From NCBI RefSeq assembly GCF_015209965.1, contig NZ_MU158689.1, forward strand, positions 1 through 64,000: DNA of 64,000 nucleotides, in the 5' to 3' direction. The notes beneath the pieces were generated by a model that searched no databases, had not been told where the DNA came from, and saw only the letters and a list, made by a program, of their open reading frames with translations. Made by a program: the position numbers and the translations under genes. This document shows, piece by piece, positions 1 to 8,941 of the stretch. The number at the start of each line of letters is the position of its first letter. Positions within the stretch are counted from its first letter, which is position 1. This DNA comes from Sphingobacterium pedocola. GTDB lineage: Bacteria; Bacteroidota; Bacteroidia; Sphingobacteriales; Sphingobacteriaceae.

Positions 1-1
1 C

Positions 2-115
2 ACAGGTTTTGAAACTGATCCTAAAACAGTGCTTTTGCAGTATGTTCAGGTATATTTTTTATTTGCCACAGTAGCTAGCGCATCCATCTATTATTGGCAA
101 ATGGCTACTGCGTAA
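2..115 (+). CDS. C-terminal end of a membrane protein (5' truncated by the window)
   Basis: The frame is open from the window edge and stops with TAA at 113-115, giving the last 37 residues of a protein. A hydrophobic stretch (VYFLFATVASASIYYW) close to the C-terminus looks like a final transmembrane helix. The family cannot be named from so short a tail; a transporter is possible but this is inference only. Nothing links it functionally to the regulator genes that follow after about 480 non-coding bases. Confidence 0.5.
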   Translation, partial: TGFETDPKTVLLQYVQVYFLFATVASASIYYWQMATA

Positions 116-596
116 GCAGGCATCAGGGCCGAGTGCGGGGATTAGGGGCTGATGCAACTCTAGCGACATTTGTCGGGTATGTAAGGAAAGTGCTTTGTAT
201 TGTTTTTAAACTACAGTACAAGTTAAAAGGACGACCTAGGTCGATGTAGCGTTAAGAGAGCTTTTGGATTTGCGTTAAGAACAGATCTACGAAGTGAAAC
301 GTCTAAGAGCTGTTTAGTAAATCCAAAAGCTTTTAGCGTAACATTGACCAAGTCTTGACTCTTTGCTCCTTTCTCGTCAAGGAGAAAGGAGAAGTCTTGC
401 CACGGCCAGTGGAGAGGTAATGAAAGGGGAAGTTTCAAAAAAAGCAACATAGATATACAACTCATTTTTATTGCATATAAACAAAAGTTTATTTAAGTTT
501 GGCTTCCCGTTAGCCGGACGGAAATTAACATAGATTTTTACTTTTAGTACTTTACACACCTTAAATTCATCATTAAGATAACGCTTTTTGCAATTA
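116..596. other. Non-coding leader region with inverted repeats
   Basis: No credible gene. It holds a perfect 12-bp palindrome CGACCTAGGTCG (232-243), a 13-bp inverted repeat AGCTTTTGGATTT (259-271) / AAATCCAAAAGCT (319-331), and a tight hairpin CTCCTTTCTC (366-375) / GAGAAAGGAG (382-391) with a 6-nt loop. None is followed by a T-run on the plus strand. The stretch lies upstream of the sensor kinase gene and may be its regulatory region or contain a small RNA. Confidence 0.5.
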
Positions 597-3590
597 ATGA
601 AACAAACCAAGTCGTTTGCCAATACACCACCTTTGCCGGTTTTGCTGTGGTTTTTGCTGTGGTTACTACCTCTTTCGGTCGAGGCTTCGCCCTATCGTTA
701 TGCACAGGTATTAACAGGAGTCGACAAATCCCACCTGATGATCTCTGCTGCCGTCAAAGACCAGTCTGGTTTGATCTGGTTGCTGTCCGGCGGTCAGCTC
801 TACCGGTACGACGGCGTCAATGTCGTACCCTTTGCCAAGCTTTATGAGCGATCGGTGCCCTATGCTGAAGTGCAATCCATGGCCGCAGATCCGTGGGGCC
901 GACTCTGGCTCCATACTCGGAACGGCCTGCTCGTGTTCGATACACGCAGCTGGTCATTTGTTGAAGACGCTTCTTACGTTAAAGGACTAAAAGGCCTTGG
1001 GATTGTAGGGCTGTTCAATCGGGGAGACGCATTTTTTGTAGCCACCGAAACGGGGATGGTTTGGCAAGTTTATCAAAAGCACAGAACCTTCCTGTTTTAT
1101 TTTGACCCCCAAGGCGGCAGAGGAAGAAAGACGGTGGGCCGTCTCTTTGTTGCCGATCAAGATCAGGTGTGGCTGGCGTTCAACGGCAAGCTCTACAGCA
1201 TGGATTTACATCGCTACAAACGACGCCTTCAAGCCCTTCCGCCCGAGGTGTTTGACCATGTCGAAGATCTACTCCCTATTAAAGGAGGGCTGCTGATCCG
1301 CAACTACAGATACGGCTATTATATTTGCGACGGAAAGCATATCAGGCGCGCTGATTTACACGGCGGTGCCACCGATGATTTCACGAACTGGAGCCATTGG
1401 TCTTTTATCGAGAAAGATCGTGTGAAAATATTCTGTAAAAATGGGCGCTATTTCGAATACAGCAGAGATACCGCATTCGAGCTATTAACCGAGGGGCGGC
1501 ATCGTTTAGAAGAAGATGTGCTTTACAAAAATGTAAACGGTTGGCAAAAAGCCGGAGACGAATGGCTGCTAGCGACAGATGACGGCCTGTATAGCGTATT
1601 CCGGGCCAAGATCATTTTTGACTATATAAAAAGCGGTAGCTCGAGGGGTATGATCCGGCAGCACAATAAGTACTATTTTGGAGGATACGGCCATTTAGAC
1701 CTCATGACACTTCAGGGCGATCGGCGCGCCTATACCGAAGCACCGGAAAATAATTATTATGCCTTTCTCGAGCGGAATGCCGATACCACCTGTATCGCGT
1801 TAGAAGGCGGATTCCTCGGCTTCCTTGTCCGCGGCAAGGTCGCAAAGGCACCCCTTGTTGTACCGACAGGTTGGCGAAAGGAATTCTCTCCGATGGCGTT
1901 TTGTATAGTAGCGCGGGATGCCGACAACCTCTTGGTTGGTACCTCCAATGGCATCTGGAATTATGCTGTGGCATCGGGTACAGTGTCTCCCCTTTCGGAT
2001 CCCACGATCGGATTCTTTAGCAAAGGTATGAAGATCCTGTCGATAGGACAGAAAGACAACGCCTTATCATTTACCACTGAAAACGGATACTACCTATGGC
2101 GAACAGGGCAGCTGCAAAAAGTTTACCCTGTAGACGATTCTAAACTGCATATATACGCACACCTACATCAGGGTGAGGATACCTATCTTGGCACCAAGGG
2201 GCGTGGTCTTATTATAGTCGACAAATACGATCGGGCGAAGCCCGTCGACCAGAAAAGTGGTTTAGCGAGCCAAACCGTGTACCAGATGAGCTGGGTAGAT
2301 GGGGCGCTCTTTATGGGTACGCACGAAGGTCTATCGGTACGCACCCAGCGCGGGAAAGTGTACAGTTATTACCATAGCGATGGGCTCCCATTCGAAGAAT
2401 TCAACCATCAGGCAATGTATTACGATAAGGATGCCGATCGGCTTTTTATGGGGGGTACAGGCGGATACATCGCATTTGACCCCTCGTCCCTATTAACCTC
2501 GGTCAATCAGCTTTATGTGCCCGCGCCGGTGCTGGTGGGTATTCATATCGGTAAGCGTTCCAACCGATATTCGCAAAGCTATGCGGCCCAGGAGCTCAGG
2601 GATACCATCCAGATTTCTGCAGATGCAGTCTGGTTTTCGATGGACTTTGCCAATTTGGACCAATACCGACGGGCCTACACCATCTACTACCAGGTCCAAC
2701 CGCTGATGGATAGCTATCAGGAAATGCCACCGTCTGGACAGATCAACCTAACGGGGATGCCGACAGGAGAGTACCAGGTATCGGTGATGCTGCGATCAGG
2801 CAACCAAGAAATAGAAACCGTGCGCAATTGGGTGCTGCACAAACAACCTGTCTTCGTAGAAACGCAGGCCTTTTACGCTTTGCTGCTCCTGTTTATCGGT
2901 GGGATCACCAGTTTTGGACTCTATGCGCGTACGCGCAAGGTTAAATGGGAGAAGAGCCTACGCAGACAGATATCGCGTGATCTGCATGATGAGGTTGGAG
3001 GCTTACTAACGGGCATTTCCATGCAAGCCGACCTCCTTCGGATCGAGCGCTACGCGCAGAAAGGCAAATCGATCGAATCCATCAGTAATTACAGCCGGGA
3101 GGCCATACAGATGATGGACGACATCATATGGGCCATCGACACACGCAACAACAAAAAAGGAAGTCTCGGCGACCGGATGAAGTACCTGGCCGGACAGATG
3201 ATCGAGCCGTTGGGATTACCCCTTACCTTTGATATGGATCACCAGCACGAGCGGCCCATGCCGCAGAGCGTCAGGCAGAATCTTTACCTCATCTACAAAG
3301 AAGCCCTGCATAATATTTGTAAACATGGTGGCGCATGTAGCGTATACATCAAGTTACAGGTACTGCCGCACCGTATTACCATGCAAATACACAATACATC
3401 TAACGAACGTGCAGCGATCGACCCGGTAGTCGGCCGGCAGGGACACGGGCTGCGCAATATGAAGACACGCGTGCAGCAGATTGGCGGCGATATGATATCC
3501 GAAGCCAGTCCAGCGGGTTTTCAGGTCAACGTAACCGTTCCGATTAAAAATAGATTATTATCAAACTTTTTTAAAGCGTACAAAATATAA
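597..3590 (+). CDS. Propeller-type sensor histidine kinase (LytS/NarX-like HisKA_3 core)
   Basis: Predicted inner-membrane kinase with a large periplasmic sensor. Residues count from ATG 597 (997 aa); an in-frame TTG lies three codons upstream but ATG is preferred. A hydrophobic signal segment is followed by about 680 residues of beta-propeller repeats of the Reg_prop type (recurring W/L-GT-GLL-like strands), a Y_Y_Y-like Ig domain, one TM helix near residues 759-777, then a HisKA_3 motif RDLHDEVGG with the phospho-accepting His near residue 797 and a C-terminal HATPase domain (N-box LIYKEALHNICKH, G-box GHGLRNM). Such proteins in Bacteroidota usually sense periplasmic ligands. Unlike many hybrid two-component systems it has no fused receiver; the LuxR-type regulator at 4543 is the likely partner. 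The next gene starts 3 nt after its stop, suggesting one transcript. Confidence 0.9.
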   Translation: MKQTKSFANTPPLPVLLWFLLWLLPLSVEASPYRYAQVLTGVDKSHLMISAAVKDQSGLIWLLSGGQLYRYDGVNVVPFAKLYERSVPYAEVQSMAADPWGRLWLHTRNGLLVFDTRSWSFVEDASYVKGLKGLGIVGLFNRGDAFFVATETGMVWQVYQKHRTFLFYFDPQGGRGRKTVGRLFVADQDQVWLAFNGKLYSMDLHRYKRRLQALPPEVFDHVEDLLPIKGGLLIRNYRYGYYICDGKHIRRADLHGGATDDFTNWSHWSFIEKDRVKIFCKNGRYFEYSRDTAFELLTEGRHRLEEDVLYKNVNGWQKAGDEWLLATDDGLYSVFRAKIIFDYIKSGSSRGMIRQHNKYYFGGYGHLDLMTLQGDRRAYTEAPENNYYAFLERNADTTCIALEGGFLGFLVRGKVAKAPLVVPTGWRKEFSPMAFCIVARDADNLLVGTSNGIWNYAVASGTVSPLSDPTIGFFSKGMKILSIGQKDNALSFTTENGYYLWRTGQLQKVYPVDDSKLHIYAHLHQGEDTYLGTKGRGLIIVDKYDRAKPVDQKSGLASQTVYQMSWVDGALFMGTHEGLSVRTQRGKVYSYYHSDGLPFEEFNHQAMYYDKDADRLFMGGTGGYIAFDPSSLLTSVNQLYVPAPVLVGIHIGKRSNRYSQSYAAQELRDTIQISADAVWFSMDFANLDQYRRAYTIYYQVQPLMDSYQEMPPSGQINLTGMPTGEYQVSVMLRSGNQEIETVRNWVLHKQPVFVETQAFYALLLLFIGGITSFGLYARTRKVKWEKSLRRQISRDLHDEVGGLLTGISMQADLLRIERYAQKGKSIESISNYSREAIQMMDDIIWAIDTRNNKKGSLGDRMKYLAGQMIEPLGLPLTFDMDHQHERPMPQSVRQNLYLIYKEALHNICKHGGACSVYIKLQVLPHRITMQIHNTSNERAAIDPVVGRQGHGLRNMKTRVQQIGGDMISEASPAGFQVNVTVPIKNRLLSNFFKAYKI

Positions 3591-3593
3591 CTT

Positions 3594-4400
3594 ATGGATA
3601 CCACATTTTTGTTTGGCCTTTATACCTGTATAGCCGGGACGCTACTCTGCATTTCCGGTATAGTCGTACGCCTGTTCGATAAGCAGGCGCGCCGGGAACG
3701 CGCCGAGCAGCTGCTCTGCTTTGCTGTCGCTATTATGGTTTGGCATATCTTTATCTATGCGATGATCGTTTCCGGGAAAATTGTGCATATGCCCCATTTT
3801 TACAACAAAGGTATACCCTTTTATTACCTTGTGGCACCCTGTGCCTACTTTTATACCTTATTGAAGTTGTATCCCGGCACCAAGATCTCGCGCTACTGGT
3901 ATCTGCACCTGCTGCCCGCCGTAGGGGGGCTCATTGATATCCTCCCTTACGCCTTCGCCAGCCTCGAAGAAAAAAATGCACTGTTGCAGCACGTCGTCAC
4001 CGATATGCAGATGGGGTTTAAACACAGCTACGGGTACATTGATCAGAAGTGGCATTACGTCATCAAGTTTGTACTGGCCTTTATCTATGTCATGGCCCAA
4101 TGGCGACTGATCTACCTCTTCGAGGCCAATGAAAGTCGTGTACCAGCCGAGCGTGTGCGACTCGTCGTACATTTCTCGATCGCATATTCCTTGCATTATG
4201 TGTTACAGGGAAGTATGGTCTTAAATGTTCTTTTTAATCAATTGCAGGGATCCTTTATCTTACGTGATATCAGTCAGATCGTGTGGGTCAGTCTGTTCTT
4301 CATGCTCTTTAGTCTATGGTTCTTCAGCAGTGGCGTATACCGACCCTTTATCGCGAATAGGCGGATACGTAAACTCGCAGATAGGCAGATAGGCAAATAA
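3594..4400 (+). CDS. Seven-TM membrane protein, like the sensor half of 7TM-AraC regulators
   Basis: A 268-residue integral membrane protein with about seven hydrophobic helices (first near residues 5-27, last near 224-247). Length and topology resemble the membrane half of Bacteroidota regulators that join seven helices to an AraC-type HTH, but no HTH follows. The gene sits between the histidine kinase and the response regulator, 3 nt after the kinase, so a role as an accessory sensor or modulator of that pair is inferred. Odd: the last 13 codons (from about 4361) and the stop codon lie in an 8-bp tandem repeat, so the C-terminal tail RRIRKLADRQIGK is repeat-encoded and may not be ancestral. 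No catalytic motif is visible. Confidence 0.7.
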   Translation: MDTTFLFGLYTCIAGTLLCISGIVVRLFDKQARRERAEQLLCFAVAIMVWHIFIYAMIVSGKIVHMPHFYNKGIPFYYLVAPCAYFYTLLKLYPGTKISRYWYLHLLPAVGGLIDILPYAFASLEEKNALLQHVVTDMQMGFKHSYGYIDQKWHYVIKFVLAFIYVMAQWRLIYLFEANESRVPAERVRLVVHFSIAYSLHYVLQGSMVLNVLFNQLQGSFILRDISQIVWVSLFFMLFSLWFFSSGVYRPFIANRRIRKLADRQIGK

Positions 4401-4424
4401 GCAGATTCGCAGATACGCAGATGC
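4361..4424 (+). repeat. 8-bp tandem array (GCAGATNN type), 8 units
   Basis: Eight consecutive 8-bp units, six of them of the form GCARATNN (e.g. GCAGATAG twice, GCAGATTC, GCAGATAC). The stop codon of the 7-TM gene (4398-4400) is inside the array. It abuts the 7-bp array at 4425 without any spacer. Confidence 0.85.
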
Positions 4425-4536
4425 TTAATACTCAATACCCAATACCCAATACCCAATACCCAATACCCAATACCCAATACTTAATACCCAATACCCAATA
4501 CTCAATACCCAATACTTAATACCCAATACCCAATAC
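4425..4536 (+). repeat. 7-bp tandem array (YYAATAC), 16 units, abutting a start codon
   Basis: Sixteen uninterrupted 7-bp units, mostly CCAATAC with TTAATAC and TCAATAC variants, with no change of phase over 112 bp. It ends 6 nt before the ATG of the response regulator, so it occupies the place of the ribosome binding site and 5' leader. Confidence 0.95.
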
Positions 4537-4542
4537 TAAAAA

Positions 4543-5169
4543 ATGAAGCACCGCATAGCCATTATTGAAGACCGTCAGCCCGTGTTAGACTCACTGGCCA
4601 ATTTTTTCAGCAGTTCCGACCATTTTGAGCTGGTATTTACCGCCAATTCCATGGAAGATCTCGTAGACGTGTGGCAACAGCAGCAGCTTGATATTGTCCT
4701 TTGCGATATAGGTCTTCCCGGAAAATCCGGAATTGAAATCACCTGGTATATTAAGAAGCGCGCTAGCAGCGTACAGGTCATTATGTTTACAGTCTTTGAA
4801 GACCGTGACAACCTGTTTCAGGCCTTATGTGCCGGTGCTTCCGGTTACCTGCTCAAGAGCACACCCCTATTCGAGTTGGAAGACCGTATGTTGGAGGTGA
4901 TGCGGGGAGGCTCCGTCATGAGTCCACAGGTCGCCCGTCTCGTATTCGAGCACTTTCATCCCGCACTTGATAAGGCAGAAAGTACCCGTACCGAGCAGCT
5001 TACTCCCCGGGAGATCGAAATTGTTACCTTGCTGCAGCGCGGCGCCTCTACCAAGCAGGTCGCCCAGGATCTATTTATCTCGGTCGATACGGTGAAGTAT
5101 CACGTGCGTAATATCTACGCCAAGCTGCAGGTCAATAGCCGTGCCGAGCTGATTCTGAAGTACAAATAA
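4543..5169 (+). CDS. NarL/LuxR-type response regulator
   Basis: A 208-residue two-domain DNA-binding regulator. The receiver has the acidic pair IIED near residues 8-10 and the phospho-acceptor Asp55 in VLCDIGLPGKSG, with the conserved Lys in GYLLKS. The LuxR-type HTH (from LTPREIEIV to AKLQVNSRAEL) fills residues 147-205. It is the expected partner of the HisKA_3 kinase at 597, separated only by the 7-TM gene. Start at ATG 4543; no Shine-Dalgarno sequence is possible because a 7-bp repeat array runs to 6 nt before the start, which is tolerated in Bacteroidota where A-rich leaders are common. Copy-number change in that array could alter expression (inference). Confidence 0.93.
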   Translation: MKHRIAIIEDRQPVLDSLANFFSSSDHFELVFTANSMEDLVDVWQQQQLDIVLCDIGLPGKSGIEITWYIKKRASSVQVIMFTVFEDRDNLFQALCAGASGYLLKSTPLFELEDRMLEVMRGGSVMSPQVARLVFEHFHPALDKAESTRTEQLTPREIEIVTLLQRGASTKQVAQDLFISVDTVKYHVRNIYAKLQVNSRAELILKYK

Positions 5170-5283
5170 TATTTTTTCCACCTTTTGTAGTGAATCGGCT
5201 ACAAAATAGAAAATTTGACGTGGACTGCAACACTAATATCTGTAACTTTCGGGCTGAAAGACAGTGTATTAGTGTATAATCGA

Positions 5284-6087
5284 ATGAAGCGTATTCAAAT
5301 CGTCAGAGGAAAAATAAGTACCGACACCATGGCTGCGTGTAGCACATATGATTTTATCATATCGTTCCGTGAACAGGGCACGCTCCGCCGTGGCGAAGGC
5401 CAGATCAGTTTGCACAGGGGGCAGGAGGTAGACCGCTTAGCGGAAGATGCCCAAGTGTACCATGTTTTTTTCGATGCCGTGCACATTAGCGACCCCTTAG
5501 AACTGGCCTTTCTTCATCAAGAAGCCGGCCGTTTATCCTTTGCAGTCAGCCAACTTGAGAGTGCGTATCTCGCGCAGCTTATATTTACGCTGTTGCACCA
5601 TATCGGTCCCGAGGAAAATCCAGTCAACACCCTTTTGGTGCACAACGTCATCGAGCAGATCGTATTAACGCTGATGGTGCGAACCGATAAACCGCAAGGC
5701 ATCACGGTCGGTCGGCCATTGCAATCGGCCCACGAGACAGCACACCGTTACCTGTCGTTCATTAAGAATCACGTGCGCGAGCACAAAAACGTATCCTACT
5801 ACTGCCTAAAGTTGGGGGTTCCGGCCAAAGCGCTTGCACAGGCCACCAAAATCACCTATGGCTGCACACCCAAGGAGCTCATCCACCGCGAGCTCATGCG
5901 TATAGCGACCGAGTACCTGGTGCTTACGACTATGTCGGTCAAGCAAATTGCGTATACACTCGGATTCGAAGAAAATAATAATTTTAGTGCCTTGTTCAAG
6001 CGGCATACCGGCATCACACCGCGTGCTTTCCGGGAGCGTGCCACGGCATCAGCTGTACCGGCCCCCGAGGAGCACGTCGCCAGCTAA
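5284..6087 (+). CDS. AraC-family transcriptional regulator
   Basis: A 267-residue soluble protein from ATG 5284; the frame is also open to a TTG at 5215, but the extra 23 residues look like translated leader. The C-terminal ~100 residues hold the paired HTH motifs of the AraC/XylS family, including a first helix-turn-helix around LKLGVPAKALAQATK and the second ending in the family signature IAYTLGFEENNNFSALFKR followed by GITPRAFR. The N-terminal ~160 residues have no clear membrane segments and are the likely effector or dimerisation domain. The gene is convergent with the usher-like gene (13 nt apart) and could control the fimbria-like cluster or the neighbouring regulators; that link is inferred from position only. 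Confidence 0.9.
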   Translation: MKRIQIVRGKISTDTMAACSTYDFIISFREQGTLRRGEGQISLHRGQEVDRLAEDAQVYHVFFDAVHISDPLELAFLHQEAGRLSFAVSQLESAYLAQLIFTLLHHIGPEENPVNTLLVHNVIEQIVLTLMVRTDKPQGITVGRPLQSAHETAHRYLSFIKNHVREHKNVSYYCLKLGVPAKALAQATKITYGCTPKELIHRELMRIATEYLVLTTMSVKQIAYTLGFEENNNFSALFKRHTGITPRAFRERATASAVPAPEEHVAS

Positions 6088-6100
6088 GCCGCCTGCCTGT

Positions 6101-8935
6101 TTACTTCGTTCCGAAGCGTTTAATTTCCACCTTCTTCATTTTAACCTTCAGTTCAAACGACGGGATCCGCGTGTTTTCCCCGATCTGTACAGTGGCCAGT
6201 TGCAGATTCTCCGTCAGGTAAACGTTTTCCGGTAGCGAAGTTTCTTCCAACAGGAAAGAGTAATTGCCCGCCGGGAGCAGAAAGGTGAATTCGCCCGCTT
6301 CGTCGGTAAGGGCTTCTGTTAGTACGCCTTCTTCATTCTTGGCCAGTACCCGGTAGCCACGGAGACTTTGGTTCACTTCAAGGCTCAGGTTGGCATCAAT
6401 CTGTAAATCAATGGCACCGGTAACCTTACTCAGCTGTTGTAACGGAACCGTCACCTGCAGATTGCCTTCCGCTAACACCACTTTTTGTGATGCCGCCTGA
6501 TAATTATCGCGTGGTGGGAAAAATAACGTATAGTTGCCGTAGGGCACCTTGCGAAATTGCGCGTGTCCCTTTTTGTTGGTAATAAATACGATATTATCGA
6601 CCAGCAAGGTATAATCCGCAGCTATTTCATCCCCTTTATCAAAGATGCCATTGCCGTTGTTATCATAGAAGCAAAATATATCGAGATCACCCGAGCGGGG
6701 GCGTTTTTTCGTTAAGTCACGACTTTTAAGATTCTGTCGGATGCCCAGTTGCAAATTGGCAAAATCATAGGAGAAGCCACTCACCGCCTTCGTATAGTTG
6801 TATTGCAGGAGTGATGTCAGCATCGTATTCTTACCCAGTTTGTAGCTCAAGTTTGAATTTCCGGCGTAGGTATGTCCATAATCCGATGAAATCGATGCCG
6901 ACACATTTACGTTCCAGGTAAGCTTGTCCTGTAGTGCCTTACCATTAAATGCCGTGCCCATTCCATAGCGCGGTCGAAATGGAATATTAAACAACAGGCT
7001 GTTGTAGAGTTCGTAAACCTGGAAGGCGCCGTGTTGATACGAACCGTATAGGTTCAACCGTTTGTACGTGTACGTGAGATTAGACCGGAATGCGAATTGG
7101 TTCGGTATCCTGTCGGAGATCTGGATCAGCCCCATCTGGAACTGCGTAAATAAGCTATGTTTAAAGTTCGGCGATCGCAGCGTGGCCGTTGTCGCAAGCT
7201 CCCAGCCGCGTTTTGTGATGCGTGCATTTTCCGAACCCAAGAAAACGCTGCCCTTTTCCGTCGAGTAGCTCGGCTGTAAGCTCACATTCACGAAAGCCGA
7301 CAGCGGCGCAGATACAAATATATCCGCTTTTGAAATCTCATTTTCAAAAGGAGCCATGCGGCTGCTTATATATTGGGGGGCGAATTTGTTAAAAATATAG
7401 CTGGCGCCCAGCTGATAGTTCTTATAGCGTCGGCTCACACGTTGCTGCACCTGTATCGATCCGCGGCGATTGCCCGTATAGTACGGGGTACTGTAGAAAT
7501 TATCGCTGCTATAGCTCCACTTATCCTGCTGGCCGACCAGCCGTATTCCCAGTGCGCCAGAAGGCTGTATGCTGTCTGTTGTACCATGTTCATGACCATA
7601 ATAAGTCTGTACGCCAGCACCCACGAAGCCATCCAGCCGAATCTTTTCCTGCAGGCGTTCCGGCAGCAGGCCAAACTGGTTTGTAAACAAGAGACTTTGC
7701 GTGCTATCGTAGCGGGATAAGTCGTAGTATAGCAATCCATCGTAGCTTTTGAGCTCATCTATATCCCGTCCCAGTGTGAGCTGGCCATAGGCGGTATAAC
7801 CCGGGCTCCCAAGGTTGTAAGCACCCAATAGATCCGCAGACTTTTCGACGACGCCCACCGTAGCAGTAGCGCGGGAGAGCGAGTCCAAGGTATACACCTT
7901 GATACCGCGGCCAAATATGGAGACCTCCGTATTTTCCTGAATATTGCCGAGCGTAGTACCCCAGCCGTTCCCTTCGTATGCGAGGTACGTATTATTGATA
8001 TTAGGTAAAAACTGCCGGCCGCCGGCCTGGTTCATATGCACTTCATAACGCAATATCCCATCCGCAGCCGCATATTCACCCCGCGACCGAAGGTAGTACA
8101 TCTGCTGTTCCATCAAAAGGTTGCTCACCATGCCTTCGATGTAGTTTCGGGAGTATACATTACCCACCAGGTTCTGATCAAAGATCCGTTGGAAGTTCCG
8201 GGAAGAGGTCAGGTTTCCCGTCAAGATGGAGAGGTTTCCAAATACCTCACTCGACTCGTAGAGGCCTGCTACGTTAACCGTATACTGGGGCAGTTCCAAC
8301 ATGTAGCGTTCCACGGGAATGCGGAATTGGATCACCGAATCCGCACTTGCCTTCAGCAGCATCGATACCACGTTAAATTCGCGATTGCCGGTGCGGTTGG
8401 GTGAGGTAAAGACGAGTCGTACCGGCTCATCAGTTGTACCGTTATTGATGACCGCAATTTGCAGGGCGATCGAATCGCCCGTAGATTTGAAATATGTTGT
8501 GGCAGATTGGTCCTGTAGTACGACCGAGCGCCGCTCCGCGACCAAGAGCCCGATCCGGCGGTTGCCCGTCACGGTACCTTGTTGATCCGCCACCTTTATG
8601 CCGATCGACTGGCCTTTTAACCGGCCAATCGCAGACACCCGAAATTTGAGCGAGAGGAAGCGTCTTTTGCCCGCAGGCAGGTCAATGGCGATACGGTCGC
8701 CTTGCAGCGCCTGCATTCCCGAGGGTACAGTAAGCAGCAAGTGGCCTTTAAATTCCGCCAAGCTGTCCAATTGCCCCAGTTGAATATCCAGACTCACCAC
8801 ACCTTCCTGTACCGTTAGCGAATCGGCCACCTGCATCCGTAATCCGGCATGCTGTGCCCTCAGGGTGTACGGGAGCAGTCCGAGCAGAATCCCAAACAGC
8901 AACGCTACAAAAAAAGATTTAGAAAGAGTTTGCAC
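6101..8935 (-). CDS. Usher-like outer-membrane beta-barrel with C-terminal SdrD/carboxypeptidase-like domains
   Basis: A 944-residue exported protein (GTG start; signal segment about residues 1-28 ending LRAQ). Residues ~30-230 look like one or two beta-sandwich domains; ~240-780 show long runs of alternating aromatic and polar strands as in an outer-membrane barrel (e.g. GNVYSRNYIEGMV, many Y/R/N-rich strands). The last ~160 residues contain two small beta-sandwich domains: one with an EF-like SdrD-type loop (FYDNNGNGIFDKGDEI) and one carboxypeptidase-regulatory-like (TDEAGEFTFLLPAGNYSF). Order barrel plus two C-terminal sandwiches resembles FimD-type ushers. It follows the adhesin-like gene by 6 nt and is last in a run of pilin-, chaperone- and adhesin-like genes. 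Usher function is inferred from architecture and context; a different export barrel is the main alternative. Confidence 0.7.
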   Translation of the reverse strand: MQTLSKSFFVALLFGILLGLLPYTLRAQHAGLRMQVADSLTVQEGVVSLDIQLGQLDSLAEFKGHLLLTVPSGMQALQGDRIAIDLPAGKRRFLSLKFRVSAIGRLKGQSIGIKVADQQGTVTGNRRIGLLVAERRSVVLQDQSATTYFKSTGDSIALQIAVINNGTTDEPVRLVFTSPNRTGNREFNVVSMLLKASADSVIQFRIPVERYMLELPQYTVNVAGLYESSEVFGNLSILTGNLTSSRNFQRIFDQNLVGNVYSRNYIEGMVSNLLMEQQMYYLRSRGEYAAADGILRYEVHMNQAGGRQFLPNINNTYLAYEGNGWGTTLGNIQENTEVSIFGRGIKVYTLDSLSRATATVGVVEKSADLLGAYNLGSPGYTAYGQLTLGRDIDELKSYDGLLYYDLSRYDSTQSLLFTNQFGLLPERLQEKIRLDGFVGAGVQTYYGHEHGTTDSIQPSGALGIRLVGQQDKWSYSSDNFYSTPYYTGNRRGSIQVQQRVSRRYKNYQLGASYIFNKFAPQYISSRMAPFENEISKADIFVSAPLSAFVNVSLQPSYSTEKGSVFLGSENARITKRGWELATTATLRSPNFKHSLFTQFQMGLIQISDRIPNQFAFRSNLTYTYKRLNLYGSYQHGAFQVYELYNSLLFNIPFRPRYGMGTAFNGKALQDKLTWNVNVSASISSDYGHTYAGNSNLSYKLGKNTMLTSLLQYNYTKAVSGFSYDFANLQLGIRQNLKSRDLTKKRPRSGDLDIFCFYDNNGNGIFDKGDEIAADYTLLVDNIVFITNKKGHAQFRKVPYGNYTLFFPPRDNYQAASQKVVLAEGNLQVTVPLQQLSKVTGAIDLQIDANLSLEVNQSLRGYRVLAKNEEGVLTEALTDEAGEFTFLLPAGNYSFLLEETSLPENVYLTENLQLATVQIGENTRIPSFELKVKMKKVEIKRFGTK

Positions 8936-8941
8936 AGGGTG

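Noticed and set aside
4425..4536. CRISPR-like array
   Set aside because: Units are 7 bp with no spacers and no cas genes; it is a plain tandem array.
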